A stretch of 64,000 nt of DNA, taken from the NCBI RefSeq assembly GCF_016806125.1, contig NZ_CP047166.1, forward strand, positions 4,065,093 through 4,129,092, read 5' to 3'. Source of the stretch: Ponticoccus alexandrii. Its GTDB lineage: Bacteria > Pseudomonadota > Alphaproteobacteria > Rhodobacterales > Rhodobacteraceae. Below the pieces are notes generated by a model. That model saw only the letters and a list, made by a program, of their open reading frames with translations, searched no databases and was not told the origin of the DNA. The translations under genes were made by a program, and so were the position numbers. Below, in pieces: positions 18,872 through 27,732 of this stretch; positions within the stretch are counted from its first letter, which is position 1, and every line of letters begins with the position of its first letter.

Positions 18872-19467
18872 GCTTTCGCCTTGGTCTGACCGGCTCCATC
18901 GGCATGGGCAAGTCGACGACCGCTCAGATGTTCGCGGCAGAGGGCTGTGCCGTCTGGGACGCGGATGCGGCTGTACACCGCTTGTATGCAAAGGATGGGT
19001 CAGCGGTCGAACCGCTGACCCGGGCCTTTCCCGCGGCGATTGACGCGGGCGCGGTGTCGCGTGACCGGCTACGATCGGTGATCGCGACGGACAAGACCGC
19101 GCTGGCGCGGATCGAGGCCATCGTGCATCCGCTTGTCCGACAGGACCGCGAGGCCTTTGCTTCTGCCGCGACCAGCGCGGTCACCGTCTTCGACATTCCG
19201 CTGCTGTTCGAAACCGGCGGCGATGCCGAGATGGACGCAACCGCCTGCGTCACCGTCCCGCCAGAGGTGCAGCGCAAGCGGGTGCTGGACCGTGGCACCA
19301 TGACGGCAGCGGATCTGGACACCATTCTTTCGCGCCAGATGCCCAATGCCGAGAAATGCCGCCGCGCCACCTATGTCATTGAGACCGATACGCTTGAGAC
19401 CGCGCGCCGACAGGTGCAGAACATCCTGAGGGACATCCGGGCCAGACTGGGAGAAGATCATGCGTGA
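18868..19467 (+). CDS. coaE: Dephospho-CoA kinase
   Basis: Last step of coenzyme A synthesis. The 199-residue P-loop kinase has [10 protein letters not shown] at about residues 9-18, the conserved [10 protein letters not shown] near 31-40, [10 protein letters not shown] near 87, and the lid region [11 protein letters not shown] near 108-118. It is translationally coupled to aroE (ATGA) and overlaps dnaQ by 8 nt. Confidence 0.97.
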   Translation: MSFRLGLTGSIGMGKSTTAQMFAAEGCAVWDADAAVHRLYAKDGSAVEPLTRAFPAAIDAGAVSRDRLRSVIATDKTALARIEAIVHPLVRQDREAFASAATSAVTVFDIPLLFETGGDAEMDATACVTVPPEVQRKRVLDRGTMTAADLDTILSRQMPNAEKCRRATYVIETDTLETARRQVQNILRDIRARLGEDHA

Positions 19468-20149
19468 GATCGTTCTCGATACCGAGACGACGGGTTTCGA
19501 ACCCGAACAGGGCGACCGTATCGTCGAGATCGGCGCGGTCGAGCTGTACAACCACATGCCGACCGGCAAGACCTACCACCAGTACATCAACCCGGAACGC
19601 GCCATGCCGGCAGAGGCCTTCGCGGTGCACGGACTGGGCGACGATTTCCTGCGCGACAAGCCGGTTTTCGCCAAGATCGTCGACGAGTTCCGCGCCTTCA
19701 TCGGCGACTCGAAGCTGGTGATCCACAACGCCGCCTTCGACGTGAAATTCCTGAACGCGGAACTGCGGTGGGCCAAGCGTCCGCTGCTGGCCGCCGATTG
19801 TGCCATCGACACGCTGGATATTGCGCGCCGCCGGTTTCCGGGTTCACCCGCCTCGCTGGATGCGCTGTGCCGCCGTTTCGGGATCGACAACTCGTCGCGG
19901 ACTCTGCATGGCGCGCTTCTGGACAGCGAGATCCTTGCCGAGGTCTACCTTGAACTGATCGGCGGCAAGCAGCCCGATCTTGTGCTGGCTCCGGTGCAGA
20001 CGAAGTCCGCGAACGGCGAGTCGGACAGCGACTGGCGGCCGAAACCCCGGCCCACGCCCCTGCCGTCGCGCCTGTCGGAAACGGAAAAGGCGGCTCACGC
20101 CGCCTTTGTCGCCAAGCTGGGGCCCGAGGCCCTTTGGACGAAGGCCTGA
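19460..20149 (+). CDS. dnaQ: DNA polymerase III epsilon subunit (3'-5' proofreading exonuclease)
   Basis: 229-residue DnaQ. The DEDDh exonuclease motif I is [10 protein letters not shown] (D7, E9), motif II covers [11 protein letters not shown] near 92-102, and motif [17 protein letters not shown] near 150-163 carries the His-Asp pair. The C-terminal tail after residue 180 is proline/charge-rich and would bind the polymerase alpha subunit. End of the maf-aroE-coaE-dnaQ operon, 1 bp from the convergent secB stop. Confidence 0.96.
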   Translation: MREIVLDTETTGFEPEQGDRIVEIGAVELYNHMPTGKTYHQYINPERAMPAEAFAVHGLGDDFLRDKPVFAKIVDEFRAFIGDSKLVIHNAAFDVKFLNAELRWAKRPLLAADCAIDTLDIARRRFPGSPASLDALCRRFGIDNSSRTLHGALLDSEILAEVYLELIGGKQPDLVLAPVQTKSANGESDSDWRPKPRPTPLPSRLSETEKAAHAAFVAKLGPEALWTKA

Positions 20150-20150
20150 C

Positions 20151-20657
20151 TTAGGCCTGCGCCACCGGCGGCGTTTCGCTTTGCTGCGCGGCCTGACGGC
20201 GCTGCAGTTCGTTGCGGTACAGCGCAAGGAAGTCGATCGTTTCCAGGTTCAGCGGCGGGAAGCCACCGTCGCGCGACACGTCGGAGACGATGCGGCGCAC
20301 GAAGGGGAACAGCATCCGCGGGCACTCGATCAGCAGGAAGGGGTGCAGTTGCTCTTCCGGGACGTTCTCGATGTGGAAGACGCCGGCATATTCCAGTTCC
20401 AGCACAAAAAGATGCGCGCCGCTGTCCTTGGCCTTCGACTCGACCTTCAGCTTCATCACGACTTCGTACTGGTTGTCGGCGGGGCGCTTTTTGGCGTCGA
20501 GGTTCACCTGAACCTGAACGTCGGGCGTGACTTCGCCGCTGACACCCTTGGTCGAGAGAATATTCTCGAAGGAAAGATCGCGAATGAATTGTGCGAGGAC
20601 GTTCATCTTCGGCGCTTGCGGCTGCTGGGCCGTGTCCGCTCCGTTCGTTTCTGCCAT
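20151..20657 (-). CDS. secB: Protein-export chaperone SecB
   Basis: 168-residue cytoplasmic tetrameric chaperone handing preproteins to SecA. Family landmarks: MNVLAQFIRDLSFENI near residues 18-33, the central VQVNLDAKKR, and LFPFVRRIVSDVSRDGGFPPLNLETIDF, which is almost invariant in SecB. The C-terminal QQSETPPVAQA tail is typical. Starts with ATG at 20657 preceded by GGAGGCC. It commonly sits beside dnaQ in this order. Confidence 0.97.
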   Translation of the reverse strand: MAETNGADTAQQPQAPKMNVLAQFIRDLSFENILSTKGVSGEVTPDVQVQVNLDAKKRPADNQYEVVMKLKVESKAKDSGAHLFVLELEYAGVFHIENVPEEQLHPFLLIECPRMLFPFVRRIVSDVSRDGGFPPLNLETIDFLALYRNELQRRQAAQQSETPPVAQA

Positions 20658-20714
20658 TGTTCTGGCCTCCCGTGTAAAACTTGGCTCATCGCATAGCAGG
20701 CTGCGCCAGCGCGC

Positions 20715-21221
20715 TCAATGCCTCGTCCAGCCAGAGCCGGGGTGATTGGGTTTCTTCTCGCGGTGAACCTCGGTGAACTCGCCTTCGATCACGTCGGGCC
20801 GGTGATCGTGGCGCGGGCCCTGCGGCTCTTGACGGGGGTCGTGGCGCGGATCCTCGCCCATCTGGAACGAGGCCACCGTGACCCGTGATTTCAGCCATTT
20901 GAACATGGCGACGCGCACCGCCGGGATCAGCAGGGCAAAGCCCACGGCGTCTGTGAAAAAGCCCGGCGTCAGCAGCAGGGCGCCGGACAGCAGGATCATC
21001 GCGCCATGGGCCAGCGGTTCACCGGGATCTTCCAGCCGGTTAAAGCTTTGCCGAAGGTTGTTGAGTGCCAGACGGCCCTGTGCCCGGACCATCCAGGTGC
21101 CAAGGATCGCGGTCACGATGACCACGCCCAGAGTCGGCCAGAGGCCGATCAGCCCGCCGACCTGAATGAACAGGGCGATTTCGATCAGCGGAACCATCAG
21201 GAAGGCTACGAAAAGCCACAT
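20715..21221 (-). CDS. fxsA: FxsA family inner-membrane protein
   Basis: 168-residue FxsA-like protein. It starts MWLFVAFLMVPLIEIALFIQVGG (start at 21221 rather than five codons upstream), with about three to four hydrophobic segments up to residue ~105, including GLWPTLGVVIVTAILGTWMVR and LLSGALLLTPGFFTDAVG, both family hallmarks. The C-terminal ~60 residues are charged and cytoplasmic. In E. coli FxsA affects F-exclusion of phage T7; its general function is unknown. Divergent from the Tim44-domain gene. Confidence 0.9.
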   Translation of the reverse strand: MWLFVAFLMVPLIEIALFIQVGGLIGLWPTLGVVIVTAILGTWMVRAQGRLALNNLRQSFNRLEDPGEPLAHGAMILLSGALLLTPGFFTDAVGFALLIPAVRVAMFKWLKSRVTVASFQMGEDPRHDPRQEPQGPRHDHRPDVIEGEFTEVHREKKPNHPGSGWTRH

Positions 21222-21325
21222 GTGTCTGTCCTCCAAGTCGGGCGGCGCCGGTGGACTCGCCCCGGTGCCTCACCTACATAGGAATGCAACACCCAAGTTT
21301 CCATGTACGCCGCCAAGAGGTGACG

Positions 21326-21985
21326 ATGAACTCCCCCATTCTCCAGCTGCTCGTTCTGGCCGGAATCGCCATATTTCTCGTTCTGCGCCTGCGCAGCGTT
21401 CTCGGCACGCGGGAGGGGTTCGAGAAACCCCCGGCGCCTGCCCCGTCCGAAACGCGTAGCAACCGCGCCGGGTTCGAAGTGATCGAGGGCGGACCGGATC
21501 ACGACATCGTCGATCATGTCCCCGAAGGCAGCGATGCCGCCGATGCGCTGGCCGCGATGAAAAAGGCGGAGCCCAGCTTTTCGGTGTCCGAATTCCTCTC
21601 GGGCGCGCGTGGGGCCTACGAAATGATCCTGATGGGCTTTGAAAACGGCAAGGTGGAGGATCTGAAACCTTTCCTCGCCGATGACGTCTACGAGACCTTC
21701 GAAGAAGTCGTCGCCCAGCGGGAAGAGCAGGGGCTGACCATCGAGGCGACCTTTATCGGTGTGCGGGAACTGTCCCTTGCCGATGCCAGCTATGACGAGA
21801 CCTCGGGCCTTGCCGAGATCACCGTGCGCTATATGGCCGAACTGACCTCTGTGGTTAAGAACGCCGAGGGCGAGGTCGTCGAAGGCTCTGCCACGGCGGT
21901 GAAGCGCCAGAAGGACGTCTGGACCTATGCCCGCACCATGGGTGCCTCTGACCCGAACTGGCAGCTTGTCGCCACGGACGAATGA
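21326..21985 (+). CDS. Tim44-like domain protein, membrane-anchored
   Basis: 219-residue protein with an N-terminal membrane anchor (MNSPILQLLVLAGIAIFLVL) and a C-terminal Tim44-like domain from about residue 80, ending DPNWQLVATDE as in alphaproteobacterial homologues. These proteins are related to mitochondrial Tim44 (TimA in Caulobacter work) and are thought to assist protein handling at the inner membrane. Start chosen at 21326 because AAGAGGTG precedes it; an in-frame start 25 codons upstream adds non-conserved sequence. Overlaps mltA by 4 nt. Confidence 0.9.
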   Translation: MNSPILQLLVLAGIAIFLVLRLRSVLGTREGFEKPPAPAPSETRSNRAGFEVIEGGPDHDIVDHVPEGSDAADALAAMKKAEPSFSVSEFLSGARGAYEMILMGFENGKVEDLKPFLADDVYETFEEVVAQREEQGLTIEATFIGVRELSLADASYDETSGLAEITVRYMAELTSVVKNAEGEVVEGSATAVKRQKDVWTYARTMGASDPNWQLVATDE

Positions 21986-23022
21986 CACGACTGATCCTTG
22001 CGCTTGTCCTTGGTCTTGCCGCCATGACCGGCCGCTCTGATGCAGAGAGCGGGCCGGTCTACGCGGTTCTCGATTTCGGGGACCTGACCGGATGGGCCGA
22101 GGATGACCATGCTGCGGCACTTGAGGTGTTCCGCAACACCTGCCGCGACTTCGACGATCCCGACTGGCGTTCGCTCTGCGGTTTCGCCGAGGGCACGCAG
22201 GACGCGAAGGGGTTCTTCGAACTGCTGTTCCGCCCGGTGATGATCACCGATGGCAAGGACGGTTTGTTCACCGGCTACTTCGAGCCGGAACTGCGCGGGT
22301 CGCCCCATCAGACGGCGACCTATCGTTATCCGATTTACGCCATGCCGCCGGAAGCCGCCGAGATCCGTCCGTGGTTGACGCGGCGCGAGATCCTGACCAC
22401 CGGCGTCATGCAGGACAGGGGGCTGGAAATCGCCTGGGTTGATGACCCGGTGGAACTGTTCTTCCTGCAGATTCAGGGGTCCGGGCGCGTGCGTTTTCCC
22501 GACGGGCGCACCGTGCGCGTCGGCTACGGCGGTTTCAACGGGCATCCCTATCGCTCGATCGGCAAGGAAATGGTGCGGCGGGGCATCTACGAGGCGCATC
22601 AGGTCTCTGCCCAGGTGATCCGCAGCTGGGTGCGGCGCAATCCGCTGATCGGAGAGGAACTGCTGTACCACAATGCCTCATATGTCTTCTTTCGCGAGGT
22701 CAGCGAGGTTCCGGCGGATCGCGGTCCGCTGGGTGCCATGAACCGGTCGATCACCGCGATGCGGTCGATCGCGGTCGATCCGGCCTATACACCGCTGGGC
22801 GCCCCGGTGTGGATCGAGAAACAGGGCGACACCCCCCTGAACCGGCTGATGATCGCGCAGGACACCGGCTCTGCCATCAAGGGCGCGCAGCGGGCGGATA
22901 TCTTCTTTGGCACCGGGGACGCGGCCGGTGCAGCGGCAGGAGAGGTCAAGGACCGCGGGCGCATGGTGGTGCTGCTGCCGATCCAGCGCGCCTATGCCCT
23001 GCTGCCGGAAGCGGTGCAATGA
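21982..23022 (+). CDS. mltA: Membrane-bound lytic murein transglycosylase A
   Basis: Cleaves peptidoglycan to anhydro-muropeptides in the periplasm. 346 residues with a signal sequence (about 1-22, MTRLILALVLGLAAMTG). The MltA domain begins near residue 85 (GLFTGYFEPELRGS) and includes VELFFLQIQGSGRV; the C-terminal 3D domain carries LMIAQDTGSAIKGAQRADIFFG, named for its conserved aspartates. No obvious lipobox cysteine, unlike E. coli MltA, so it may be soluble periplasmic. Coupled to the upstream Tim44 gene and downstream Smr gene by ATGA overlaps. Confidence 0.95.
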   Translation: MTRLILALVLGLAAMTGRSDAESGPVYAVLDFGDLTGWAEDDHAAALEVFRNTCRDFDDPDWRSLCGFAEGTQDAKGFFELLFRPVMITDGKDGLFTGYFEPELRGSPHQTATYRYPIYAMPPEAAEIRPWLTRREILTTGVMQDRGLEIAWVDDPVELFFLQIQGSGRVRFPDGRTVRVGYGGFNGHPYRSIGKEMVRRGIYEAHQVSAQVIRSWVRRNPLIGEELLYHNASYVFFREVSEVPADRGPLGAMNRSITAMRSIAVDPAYTPLGAPVWIEKQGDTPLNRLMIAQDTGSAIKGAQRADIFFGTGDAAGAAAGEVKDRGRMVVLLPIQRAYALLPEAVQ

Positions 23023-23624
23023 GCCGCCGTCGAGTGCGGCCGGACGAGCTGGATCTCTGGCATCGGGTGGCGCGGCAGACAGAGGCCTTGCCCGGGCGGC
23101 CCAAGCCAAAGGCTCCGGCCCCGGATCCGAAGACGCCAGACCGGCCGGTTCGTCCCCCCGAACCGGCCGCTTTGCCTCCGCCGTTGTCATCGTTCCGTAT
23201 GGGGCAGAAAACCGGGCCCCGGGCCGAGACCCACGATTTCCACAAGACCACCTCGGACCGCATGAATACCGAGGGCGTCAATATGGACGCCCGCGCCTTC
23301 ACGCGGATGAAGCGGGGGCGGCTGGAACCCGAGGGCCGGATCGATCTGCACGGCATGACGCTGGATCAGGCCCATCCGGCGCTGTCGCAGTTCATCCTGA
23401 CGGGGCAGGCGCGGGGTCTGCGGTTGGTGCTGGTGATCACCGGCAAGGGCCTGCGCGAAGACCCCTATGACCCGATGCCTCGCCGCCGGGGCGTGCTGAA
23501 GACGCAGGTGCCCATGTGGCTGAAGATGCCCCCGGTGGCGCAGGCGGTGCTTCAGGTCACTGAAGCGCACCGCAAACACGGCGGCGGCGGCGCCTATTAC
23601 GTCTATCTCAGGCGGCGGCGATAA
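23019..23624 (+). CDS. Smr domain protein
   Basis: 201-residue Smr (MutS2 C-terminal-like) protein. The N-terminal 80 residues are basic and proline-rich (KPKAPAPDPKTPDRP). The Smr domain spans about 110-201: IDLHGMTLDQA at 110-120, VLVITGKG near 144-151 and the final AYYVYLRRRR. Smr domains are nucleic-acid nickases or RNA-cleaving modules; substrate here is unknown. Start is fixed by the ATGA overlap with mltA. Its 3' end overlaps the convergent MFS gene by 17 nt. Confidence 0.9.
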   Translation: MSRRRVRPDELDLWHRVARQTEALPGRPKPKAPAPDPKTPDRPVRPPEPAALPPPLSSFRMGQKTGPRAETHDFHKTTSDRMNTEGVNMDARAFTRMKRGRLEPEGRIDLHGMTLDQAHPALSQFILTGQARGLRLVLVITGKGLREDPYDPMPRRRGVLKTQVPMWLKMPPVAQAVLQVTEAHRKHGGGGAYYVYLRRRR

Positions 23625-24831
23625 GCAGGCCGCGCGCCCGGCCCACGCCGATGACCATCATCGCCGTGGCGAAGGCAAAGTAGAGGGCTACGCCAAGGTA
23701 TTGCGTCTGGATGCCAATGCCGAAGTCGATCAGGAAGCCGGTGATCCCCGGACCCAGCGCCGTGCCAAGCACCATGACCGCCGCCGCCATCGCCTTGATG
23801 GATCCCATGCGCCGCGTGCCGTAGAACTCTGCCCAGAAGGCATTCGGCAGGGTGTTGTTGCAGCCCGTCGTCAGCGCCATGCTCATCATGCCCACAAGCG
23901 CCCAGCCGGGAGTGGGGCTGAGGGCATAGAGCGTGAAGGCCGCCACCATCGGCAGCTGGTACCATGGGATCAGGCGCGGCGTGCCGACTCGATCCAGAAG
24001 CCAGCCCGACAGTGTCATGGCCGCGACCACGACCGCCGTGTAGATCGGGAACAGCGCCACCAGTTCCAGATGGGTCCAGCCCTTCACCTCGGCGAAATGC
24101 ACCTGCTGAAAGAAAAAGGCGGTGCCGAAGGCCGGCGGCCCGAGCAGCGCCGGCACCATGAACCAGAACAGCCAGTGGCGCAGGACCTCGTTGCGGGTCC
24201 AGTGGCGGCCCTCCATTCCGACGGCATGGTCGGTCTCGGCGTGGCTTTGCGGCGTGCGTTCCTGCATCAGCAGCATGACCAGCAACGGAATGGCGGCAAG
24301 GCACGTCGCGACGGGGATCAGCCAGAGAACGCGCCAGTCCACGGTCAGCAGAAGCGAGACGAAGGTCAGCGGCAGGATCGCTTCTCCCAGCGCGATGCCA
24401 AGGCCTGCGATCGACAGCGCCTTGCCGCGCGAGGCGACGAACCAGCGCGACATGGACACGACCGCGATGTGGCTTGTCATGCCTTGACCGCAGAAGCGCA
24501 GGCAGAAGATGACCAGCGGCAGCAGCGCCGCCGTGGGGCTCCAGGCCATGAACAGGCAGGCGCCGGCCAGCATGGCCAACACCAGACCGCCAAGCACCCG
24601 GGTGCGGAAGTGGTCGGTCAGCCCGCCCGCCCAGACCATCGCCACCGCCGAGGCCGTGGTGCCCAGCGTGTAAATCCCGCCCCACTGGCCATGGCTGAGA
24701 GAGAAGGTTTCGCGGATTTCCCCGGCGAAGACAGAAATGAAGAAGGTCTGACCGAAGCTGGACAGAAAGGTCAGCAGGACACCGGCGGAGAGCCAGCGAT
24801 AATTTTGCAGGATGAAGCGTATCGTGGACAT
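23608..24831 (-). CDS. Major facilitator superfamily transporter
   Basis: 407-residue MFS permease with about 12 hydrophobic segments in two six-helix halves. Helix 1 starts LSAGVLLTFLSSFGQTFFISVF; the loop 2-3 motif GGLTDHFRTRVLGG matches the MFS signature G-x-x-x-D-x-x-x-R. The region GKALSIAGLGIALGEAILPL is like the helix 5 motif. The substrate cannot be told from sequence; the best general comparison is oxalate/formate-antiporter-like or uncharacterised alphaproteobacterial MFS. A run of nine G lies in its upstream gap. Confidence 0.88.
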   Translation of the reverse strand: MSTIRFILQNYRWLSAGVLLTFLSSFGQTFFISVFAGEIRETFSLSHGQWGGIYTLGTTASAVAMVWAGGLTDHFRTRVLGGLVLAMLAGACLFMAWSPTAALLPLVIFCLRFCGQGMTSHIAVVSMSRWFVASRGKALSIAGLGIALGEAILPLTFVSLLLTVDWRVLWLIPVATCLAAIPLLVMLLMQERTPQSHAETDHAVGMEGRHWTRNEVLRHWLFWFMVPALLGPPAFGTAFFFQQVHFAEVKGWTHLELVALFPIYTAVVVAAMTLSGWLLDRVGTPRLIPWYQLPMVAAFTLYALSPTPGWALVGMMSMALTTGCNNTLPNAFWAEFYGTRRMGSIKAMAAAVMVLGTALGPGITGFLIDFGIGIQTQYLGVALYFAFATAMMVIGVGRARGLLIAAA

Positions 24832-24917
24832 GGCGGCCGTGCGTGGAAGACCGGCGGCGTTAACGCTACCGATGGCCGGACATGATCACGCAGGCGCCGA
24901 AGTTGCAATCGGGCTTC

Positions 24918-24926
24918 GGGGGGGGG
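24918..24926. repeat. Poly(G)9 homopolymer upstream of the MFS gene
   Basis: Nine consecutive G on the plus strand (C on the coding strand), 87 bp upstream of the MFS start codon and 18 bp beyond the export lipoprotein stop. Homopolymers of this length can slip during replication. Confidence 0.95.
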
Positions 24927-24943
24927 CCGCGGTACGGCCCTTG

Positions 24944-26065
24944 TCAGTTGGAAACCGCAGCCGCCTGTGAACTGACCCCGAAGACCGAACCGACAAGCCC
25001 GAGGATCGTCCGGGCGCTTGTCACCGGGCTTTCGGTGGCCAGTACGGTATCGCCGGGCTGGATGTGGAACTGCCGCGCCGCAAAAAGACCGTCGGCACTT
25101 GTCAGGTCGAAGGTAAAGACGACCTGCTGCATCCCGGGGCCGCGTCCGTCGGCGCGGATGTACTGGGCCGCGTATTCGCGCAGGACCAGCACGCCTTCGG
25201 GATCGGCGCGGCTGTCGTTGATGCCGCCCATCAGCGAGACGGCCTCCAGCGCGGTCACGCGGTCCTTGGGAAAGTAAACGAGGTCCTCGACGCCCGAGGC
25301 CCCCAGCGCGGTGAAGCTTCGGTTGTCTTCCTCGATCACCACGGTATCGCGCGGATGCAAAAGTGCGTTCCTGGACCCGTCGCGGAACAGTGCGTCCGAA
25401 GAGATCTCATAGGTCGACGATCCCCGGATCAGACGCACCTGCGGGTTGCGCAGCCCCTGCGGGATGCCGCCCGCGTCGGCCAGAACGTTGAGGATCTTGT
25501 AGTTGCGCGAGGGCATCGGGTAGGCGCCGGGCTTTGTCACGCCGCCCACCACGTCGACCGTGTGGTCACGGCCCTGCTGAAGGCTGACCTGCACCTGCGC
25601 GGCGGGTACGATGGCTTCCAGCCGGGACTGGATTTTCGCCCGCGCGCCAGCGGGCGTCAGCCCGCGGACACCGACCTTGTTGGCATAGGGCAGGAAGATG
25701 GAGCCGTTGCCGTCGACTTCGACCCCTTTGATTTCCGTGTAGCGCTGGCCGGGATTGGTGATCAGCGAGTTTTCCGAGCTGTCCCATATGGTCACGTCCA
25801 GCCGGTCGCCGGTGCGGATCACCGAAGAGCTGCTGCCTTCGGAGGTGCCGGGCCAGTGGTATTGTCCGTCCCAGCCGCTGGCGGGCCAGCTTTCGATACC
25901 GGGAATGTTCGCGCGGGTCACCGGAACGACCTGAAAGGTCGGAATCTCGGAGTTCTTTTCATTCACAACTTCGGATTGCAGAGCGGCGCCGCGCGGCAGG
26001 CTGCAGGCGGTCAAAAGTACAACTGCGCCCAGAAGGGCCAGTACGGTCCGTCGTCTTTGTTCCAA
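24944..26065 (-). CDS. Polysaccharide export outer-membrane lipoprotein (Wza/KpsD type)
   Basis: 373-residue lipoprotein: signal peptide with lipobox LLTACS (Cys at residue 21). A Poly_export domain follows from about residue 83 (VIRTGDRLDVTIWDS), then SLBB repeats (VDVVGGVTKPGAYPMP near 170 and the AVSLMGGIND block near 280), then a C-terminal segment ending HIQPGDTVLATESP. This forms the outer-membrane/periplasmic exit channel for capsule or exopolysaccharide. It diverges from the epimerase-sugar transferase pair, so all three probably belong to one polysaccharide locus. No tyrosine autokinase (Wzc) is in view. Confidence 0.93.
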   Translation of the reverse strand: MEQRRRTVLALLGAVVLLTACSLPRGAALQSEVVNEKNSEIPTFQVVPVTRANIPGIESWPASGWDGQYHWPGTSEGSSSSVIRTGDRLDVTIWDSSENSLITNPGQRYTEIKGVEVDGNGSIFLPYANKVGVRGLTPAGARAKIQSRLEAIVPAAQVQVSLQQGRDHTVDVVGGVTKPGAYPMPSRNYKILNVLADAGGIPQGLRNPQVRLIRGSSTYEISSDALFRDGSRNALLHPRDTVVIEEDNRSFTALGASGVEDLVYFPKDRVTALEAVSLMGGINDSRADPEGVLVLREYAAQYIRADGRGPGMQQVVFTFDLTSADGLFAARQFHIQPGDTVLATESPVTSARTILGLVGSVFGVSSQAAAVSN

Positions 26066-26163
26066 TCCGCCCCTCCGGGTCCGGTATGCTTCAGTCTTTT
26101 TAGTCGTTGCCTACGCTGATAAACACTCCGGCAGGACTTGGGAAGTGTAATGAGGTCGGGACC
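26066..26163. promoter_or_regulatory. Divergent promoter region of the polysaccharide locus
   Basis: About 98 bp between the export lipoprotein (minus) and the epimerase (plus). It is more AT-rich than the flanks around 26095-26130, as expected for back-to-back promoters, but no clear consensus hexamers were assigned. Confidence 0.4.
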
Positions 26164-27018
26164 GTGGCAGACAGAACGCAGCCGACACTGCTGCTCTTGG
26201 GAGCGACGGGCAAGCTGGGGCGTGCGTTGCAGGCCTGCTGGCGCGTTGCGCCACCGGGGGACATGACCGTTACCGGTCTGGCGCGTCGGCGGAATTCCTC
26301 CGATATCCCGGTCTGGGTGCCCGGCGGACCCCTGCCCGCAACCGGCCCCGTTCGGGCGGTGGTGGCGGCTTGGGGTGTGACCTCTGGCACGCGGGAAGAT
26401 ATGGACGTCAATATCGCGCTGGCCCGCGCGGCGCTGGATCTTGCGCGCGAGGTCGGGGCGGAGCGTGTGCTGCACTTCTCTTCCGCAGCTGTCTACGGTC
26501 GGGGCGACGGACGGCTGAGCGAAGAGGACGCCCCCGACCCGCAGGCGCCTTACGGCGCCAGCAAGTTGCGGATGGAAAATGCTGTGGACGACTGGCACAA
26601 GACCTTCGAGGGTGGGCCGCGGTCGGTGATCCTGCGGATCGGCAATGTCGCCGGGGCGGACATGCTCTTGGGCAATATGAAGGCGGGTCAGAGCGTGACA
26701 CTGCATCGCCTGCCGGATGGCACCGCCCCGCGTCGCAGCTACATCACTCCCCCCGATCTTGCGAGGGTCATCGCGGCGCTGCTCCAAAAATCGGACCCTG
26801 CGTTGATTTACAATGTGGCCGCCCCGACGGTGACCGGGATGGATGAGATTGCGACAGAGGCAGGGGCCACGATCCGCTGGCAAGAGGCGCCCGAGACGGC
26901 CTTGTCCGAGGTCTGGCTGAACACCGACAGGTTGGGAGGCGTTCTGGCTCTTGGTCAGGAGACCGCCCAGCCGCGGCACCTGATCGACGGTGCCCGCCAT
27001 GCAGGGCTGTGGCCATGA
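26164..27018 (+). CDS. NAD-dependent epimerase/dehydratase family protein
   Basis: Extended short-chain dehydrogenase, 284 residues from the GTG at 26164 (a TTG at 26107 is an alternative start). Rossmann motif GATGKLGRAL lies at about residues 14-23; the catalytic YGASK (Tyr-x-x-x-Lys) near residue 139; FSSAAVYG before it supplies the Ser. Likely converts a nucleotide sugar for polysaccharide synthesis; exact reaction unknown. It overlaps the sugar transferase by 4 nt (ATGA), so the two are translationally coupled. Confidence 0.85.
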   Translation: MADRTQPTLLLLGATGKLGRALQACWRVAPPGDMTVTGLARRRNSSDIPVWVPGGPLPATGPVRAVVAAWGVTSGTREDMDVNIALARAALDLAREVGAERVLHFSSAAVYGRGDGRLSEEDAPDPQAPYGASKLRMENAVDDWHKTFEGGPRSVILRIGNVAGADMLLGNMKAGQSVTLHRLPDGTAPRRSYITPPDLARVIAALLQKSDPALIYNVAAPTVTGMDEIATEAGATIRWQEAPETALSEVWLNTDRLGGVLALGQETAQPRHLIDGARHAGLWP

Positions 27019-27659
27019 AAAGAGGACTTCTGCGGGTTCTCGATTTTCTTTATGCCATTGGAATGACCGTGCTTTTGGCACCGCTTCTGGTCTATGTGGC
27101 CTGGCGTGTCTGGCGCGAGGATGGGCGTCCGATCCTGTATAAATCCGAACGGATGCACGCCCCCGGCAAGCCTTTTCAGCTTTGGAAGTTTCGCACGATG
27201 ACGGTGGTCGAGACGGATTCCGGGGTCTCTGGCGGGGACAAGGCGGCGCGGATCACGCCCACTGGCGGATGGCTGCGCGCCAAGCGGCTGGACGAGCTTC
27301 CGCAGCTTTGGAACGTGCTGCGCGGCGATCTTGGTTTTGTCGGACCCCGTGCGCCGCTGCGGCGCTATGTCGAGATGTATCCGGAGCTGTATGCCGAAGT
27401 GCTGAAAGACAGGCCGGGCATCACCGGGATGGCATCCATGGTCTTTCACAGGACCGAAGAGCGCCTCTTGGCCTGCACGACGACGCCGGAAGAGACTGAG
27501 GCGGTCTATTGCACCCGCTGCATTCCGCGCAAGGCCCGGCTGGACCTGCTTTATGCGAAACGGCGCAACCCCTGCACGGACATGCGCCTGATGTTCGCGA
27601 CGGTCTTTCGCCGGGTGTCCATGCATGACCGGGAGAAGCGGGGGCAAAACGACCGGTGA
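27015..27659 (+). CDS. Initiating sugar transferase (polyprenyl-phosphate hexose-1-phosphate transferase, small type)
   Basis: 214 residues, monotopic PGT of the PF02397 type. One N-terminal membrane segment (about 10-30) is followed by the KPFQLWKFRTM block near residues 53-63, the catalytic region RLDELPQLWNVLRGD near 93-107, GFVGPRAP and DRPGITGMAS. It starts lipid-linked repeat-unit assembly by moving sugar-1-phosphate onto undecaprenyl phosphate. Start at ATG 27015 by the overlap with the epimerase; GTG at 27009 is possible. Convergent with yjbF. Confidence 0.92.
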   Translation: MKRGLLRVLDFLYAIGMTVLLAPLLVYVAWRVWREDGRPILYKSERMHAPGKPFQLWKFRTMTVVETDSGVSGGDKAARITPTGGWLRAKRLDELPQLWNVLRGDLGFVGPRAPLRRYVEMYPELYAEVLKDRPGITGMASMVFHRTEERLLACTTTPEETEAVYCTRCIPRKARLDLLYAKRRNPCTDMRLMFATVFRRVSMHDREKRGQNDR

Positions 27660-27665
27660 CCGGGT

Positions 27666-27718
27666 GCGTTTGGCGGGCGGTCCCGGGTGGACAAAGCCCG
27701 ATTCCCACCAACAAACGC
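27666..27718. terminator. Inverted repeat between convergent sugar transferase and yjbF genes
   Basis: GCGTTTG (27666-27672) pairs with CAAACGC (27712-27718); inside, GGTGG (27686-27690) pairs with CCACC (27705-27709). A branched structure in the 73-bp convergent gap, plausible as a shared 3'-end structure, without a T-tract. Confidence 0.3.
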
Positions 27719-27732
27719 CAGGGCAAATCGCC

